DNA of 5,113 bases from positions 1 to 5,113 of the forward strand of contig JAKAOJ010000032.1 of the NCBI GenBank assembly GCA_021812205.1. The letters are read 5' to 3'. Under the pieces are notes generated by a model, which was given only the letters and a program-made list of their open reading frames with translations, searched no databases and had not been told where the DNA came from. The stretch is from Microcaldota archaeon (lineage in GTDB: Archaea; Micrarchaeota; Micrarchaeia; Micrarchaeales; Micrarchaeaceae). This document shows, piece after piece, positions 3,752 to 5,113 of this stretch (the stretch's first letter is position 1; the number at the start of each line of letters is the position of its first letter). The position numbers and the translations under genes were made by a program.

Positions 3752-5113
3752 TCAACTCAGGAACTGTGCTGGTGTAGGGGGTTCGGGGCTCTGGCCCTTG
3801 CGCTCCCGTATCTCGCGCACTATTTTGTTCTGGAGCTCTGTCGGCAGCTTCTCATAGCCCGCAAACTCCGTGTACCAGATGGCGCGTCCCTGGGTCAGGC
3901 CGCGCAGGTCGTTGGAGAAGCCCTTGAGCGTCTCTGCGACCGGCATCTTTGCTATTATCGAAACCTGTTCGCGCTCCTGGTTTATCGTGCCTACCTGGCC
4001 GCGCCTGCTGTTGACGAACGTTATGACGTTTGACATGTATTCCTGTGGTATGTTTATCGTGAAGTTTTGCTTTGGCTCAAGCAGTGTAACGCCAGCAGTC
4101 AGCATGCCTGCGTATATGGCGTTCCTTATGGCCGGAAGTATCTGGGCCGGCCCTCTGTGCACAGGGTCTTCGTGTATAGATGCGTCAACAACGCTTACAA
4201 GCACGCCAGAGGCCTTCTCACGGGCCAGAGGCCCATCCTTGATGGCCTGGTGGAACCCATCTATGAGCAGCTCCATGACCTCGTTCATGTATTGCACTCC
4301 GTGTGTAACATCTGCCAGCATGCACTTGTTGTAGATATCCTTGACGTTCTTCGCCACCTGCCTGTCCATGCCTGCGGCAACCATTGCTTCTATTGCAGCC
4401 TGGCCCTTGGGCTTGCCTTCGCGTATCGAGCCCTCGTCTATGGCAATCTGCACAGATTCTGGCAAAGGCTCGACGGTTATGTAGAACTTTGTGTGCTTGT
4501 TTGGAGTCTTGCCCTCTATAGGACCTGCCTTCGAGTTTATCGCCTCCCTGTATATGACTATGGGCGGGCTTGTTATTACCGGTATCTTGAATTCGTCCCT
4601 GAGCTTAGTCTCTATAACCTCGAGGTGCAGCTCCCCCATTCCGGAGACCAGGTGCTCGCCCGTCTCCTGGTTTATCTCTGTCACTATAGTAGGATCTGCC
4701 TTCGAGAGCTCCCTTAGAGCCTCTATGAGCTTCGTCGTGTCGCGCGAGTCCTTGGCTTCCACGGCCTTCGTGACCACGGGCTTTGAATAGTGGGTTATCT
4801 GCTCGAACGGCTCTATGACATCGGTGCTCACGGTGTCGCCTATGTTGACGTCCTTGAGCCCTATGAGCGCGACGATATTGCCTGCTGGTATCTGCTCCAC
4901 CTGTACGCGCTCTGCTGCCATGTATATGCCTACCTGCTGGAGTCTCTGCGTGCCAGGGTTGCCGGAAACGTGCAGCTCTACGCCCTTCTTTGCTATGCCT
5001 GAGAATATGCGGCCCACCGGCACGTCGCCGCTGTGGGGGTCGTATACCATGTTGAATACGACTATGCTCACACCTGCGTGCTCGTCTGTTTCGAGCATGG
5101 CAATGCCCTCAGG
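3752..5113 (-). CDS. fusA: Translation elongation factor aEF-2, C-terminal 453 residues
   Basis: aEF-2 is the GTPase that moves tRNAs and mRNA through the ribosome after each peptide bond. The frame is open to the right edge and starts inside the protein (PEGIAMLETDEHAG); archaeal aEF-2 is about 730 residues, so the GTP-binding domain and roughly 280 residues lie outside. Visible in order are: domain II (DPHSGDVPVGRIFSG and on, about residues 24-95 of the part shown); domain III with SGMGELHLEVI near 157-167; domain IV with ASIHEDPVHRGPAQILPAIR; and domain V with the RRGQVG turn and the GFSNDLRGLTQGRA stretch. The ending REIRERKGQSPEPPTPAQFLS is typical of archaeal aEF-2. The His of VHRGPAQ (codon 4159-4157) aligns with the residue modified to diphthamide, the target of diphtheria toxin in the eukaryotic factor. 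The preceding residues are EDP rather than the common EDA. It is upstream of and codirectional with L7Ae. Confidence 0.97.
   Translation of the reverse strand, partial: PEGIAMLETDEHAGVSIVVFNMVYDPHSGDVPVGRIFSGIAKKGVELHVSGNPGTQRLQQVGIYMAAERVQVEQIPAGNIVALIGLKDVNIGDTVSTDVIEPFEQITHYSKPVVTKAVEAKDSRDTTKLIEALRELSKADPTIVTEINQETGEHLVSGMGELHLEVIETKLRDEFKIPVITSPPIVIYREAINSKAGPIEGKTPNKHTKFYITVEPLPESVQIAIDEGSIREGKPKGQAAIEAMVAAGMDRQVAKNVKDIYNKCMLADVTHGVQYMNEVMELLIDGFHQAIKDGPLAREKASGVLVSVVDASIHEDPVHRGPAQILPAIRNAIYAGMLTAGVTLLEPKQNFTINIPQEYMSNVITFVNSRRGQVGTINQEREQVSIIAKMPVAETLKGFSNDLRGLTQGRAIWYTEFAGYEKLPTELQNKIVREIRERKGQSPEPPTPAQFLS

Noticed and set aside
3870..4790. Several plus-strand open frames opposite aEF-2
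   Set aside because: aEF-2 is conserved throughout this stretch on the minus strand; these frames show no protein-like motifs.

Overview
The window is archaeal. It holds archaeal/eukaryotic-type genes (deoxyhypusine synthase, ribosomal proteins L7Ae, S28e and L24e, and elongation factor 2 with the diphthamide-site motif) beside a prokaryotic-type FtsZ. AT-rich TATA-like boxes lie at about the expected distance before gene starts, and GGTG-type ribosome binding sites are visible. The low-complexity tails on the ribosomal proteins and the disrupted ribosomal operon would suit a divergent lineage such as a DPANN archaeon, but the sequence does not fix the phylum.

Layout: 1-723 (minus) is the N-terminal part of deoxyhypusine synthase, cut by the left edge. 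A compact divergent intergenic region (724-811) has one nearly symmetric TATA element and an adjacent perfect 6-bp inverted repeat. It probably drives both deoxyhypusine synthase and a 201-residue plus-strand protein (812-1417) of no family I recognise. That protein has a PD-(D/E)XK-nuclease-like core in which the final lysine appears to be histidine. A short promoter gap leads to ftsZ (1474-2562, plus). ftsZ converges on a minus-strand ribosomal cluster read L7Ae (3636-3142), S28e (3111-2824), L24e (2819-2613). That cluster has its own TATA box near 3713-3722 and a leader that may fold over the L7Ae ribosome binding site. Upstream on the same strand is the C-terminal part of aEF-2 (5113-3752), cut by the right edge.

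Most genes serve translation: ribosome structure, translocation by aEF-2, and maturation of aIF5A by deoxyhypusine synthase. FtsZ serves division. The uncharacterised 201-residue protein sits between these housekeeping genes and is the least explained item. I see no mobile element, CRISPR array, tRNA or rRNA. I do not see a clear multi-gene undescribed system; the strongest leads are the nuclease-like orphan with its shared, dyad-bearing promoter, and a possible L7Ae-binding leader.
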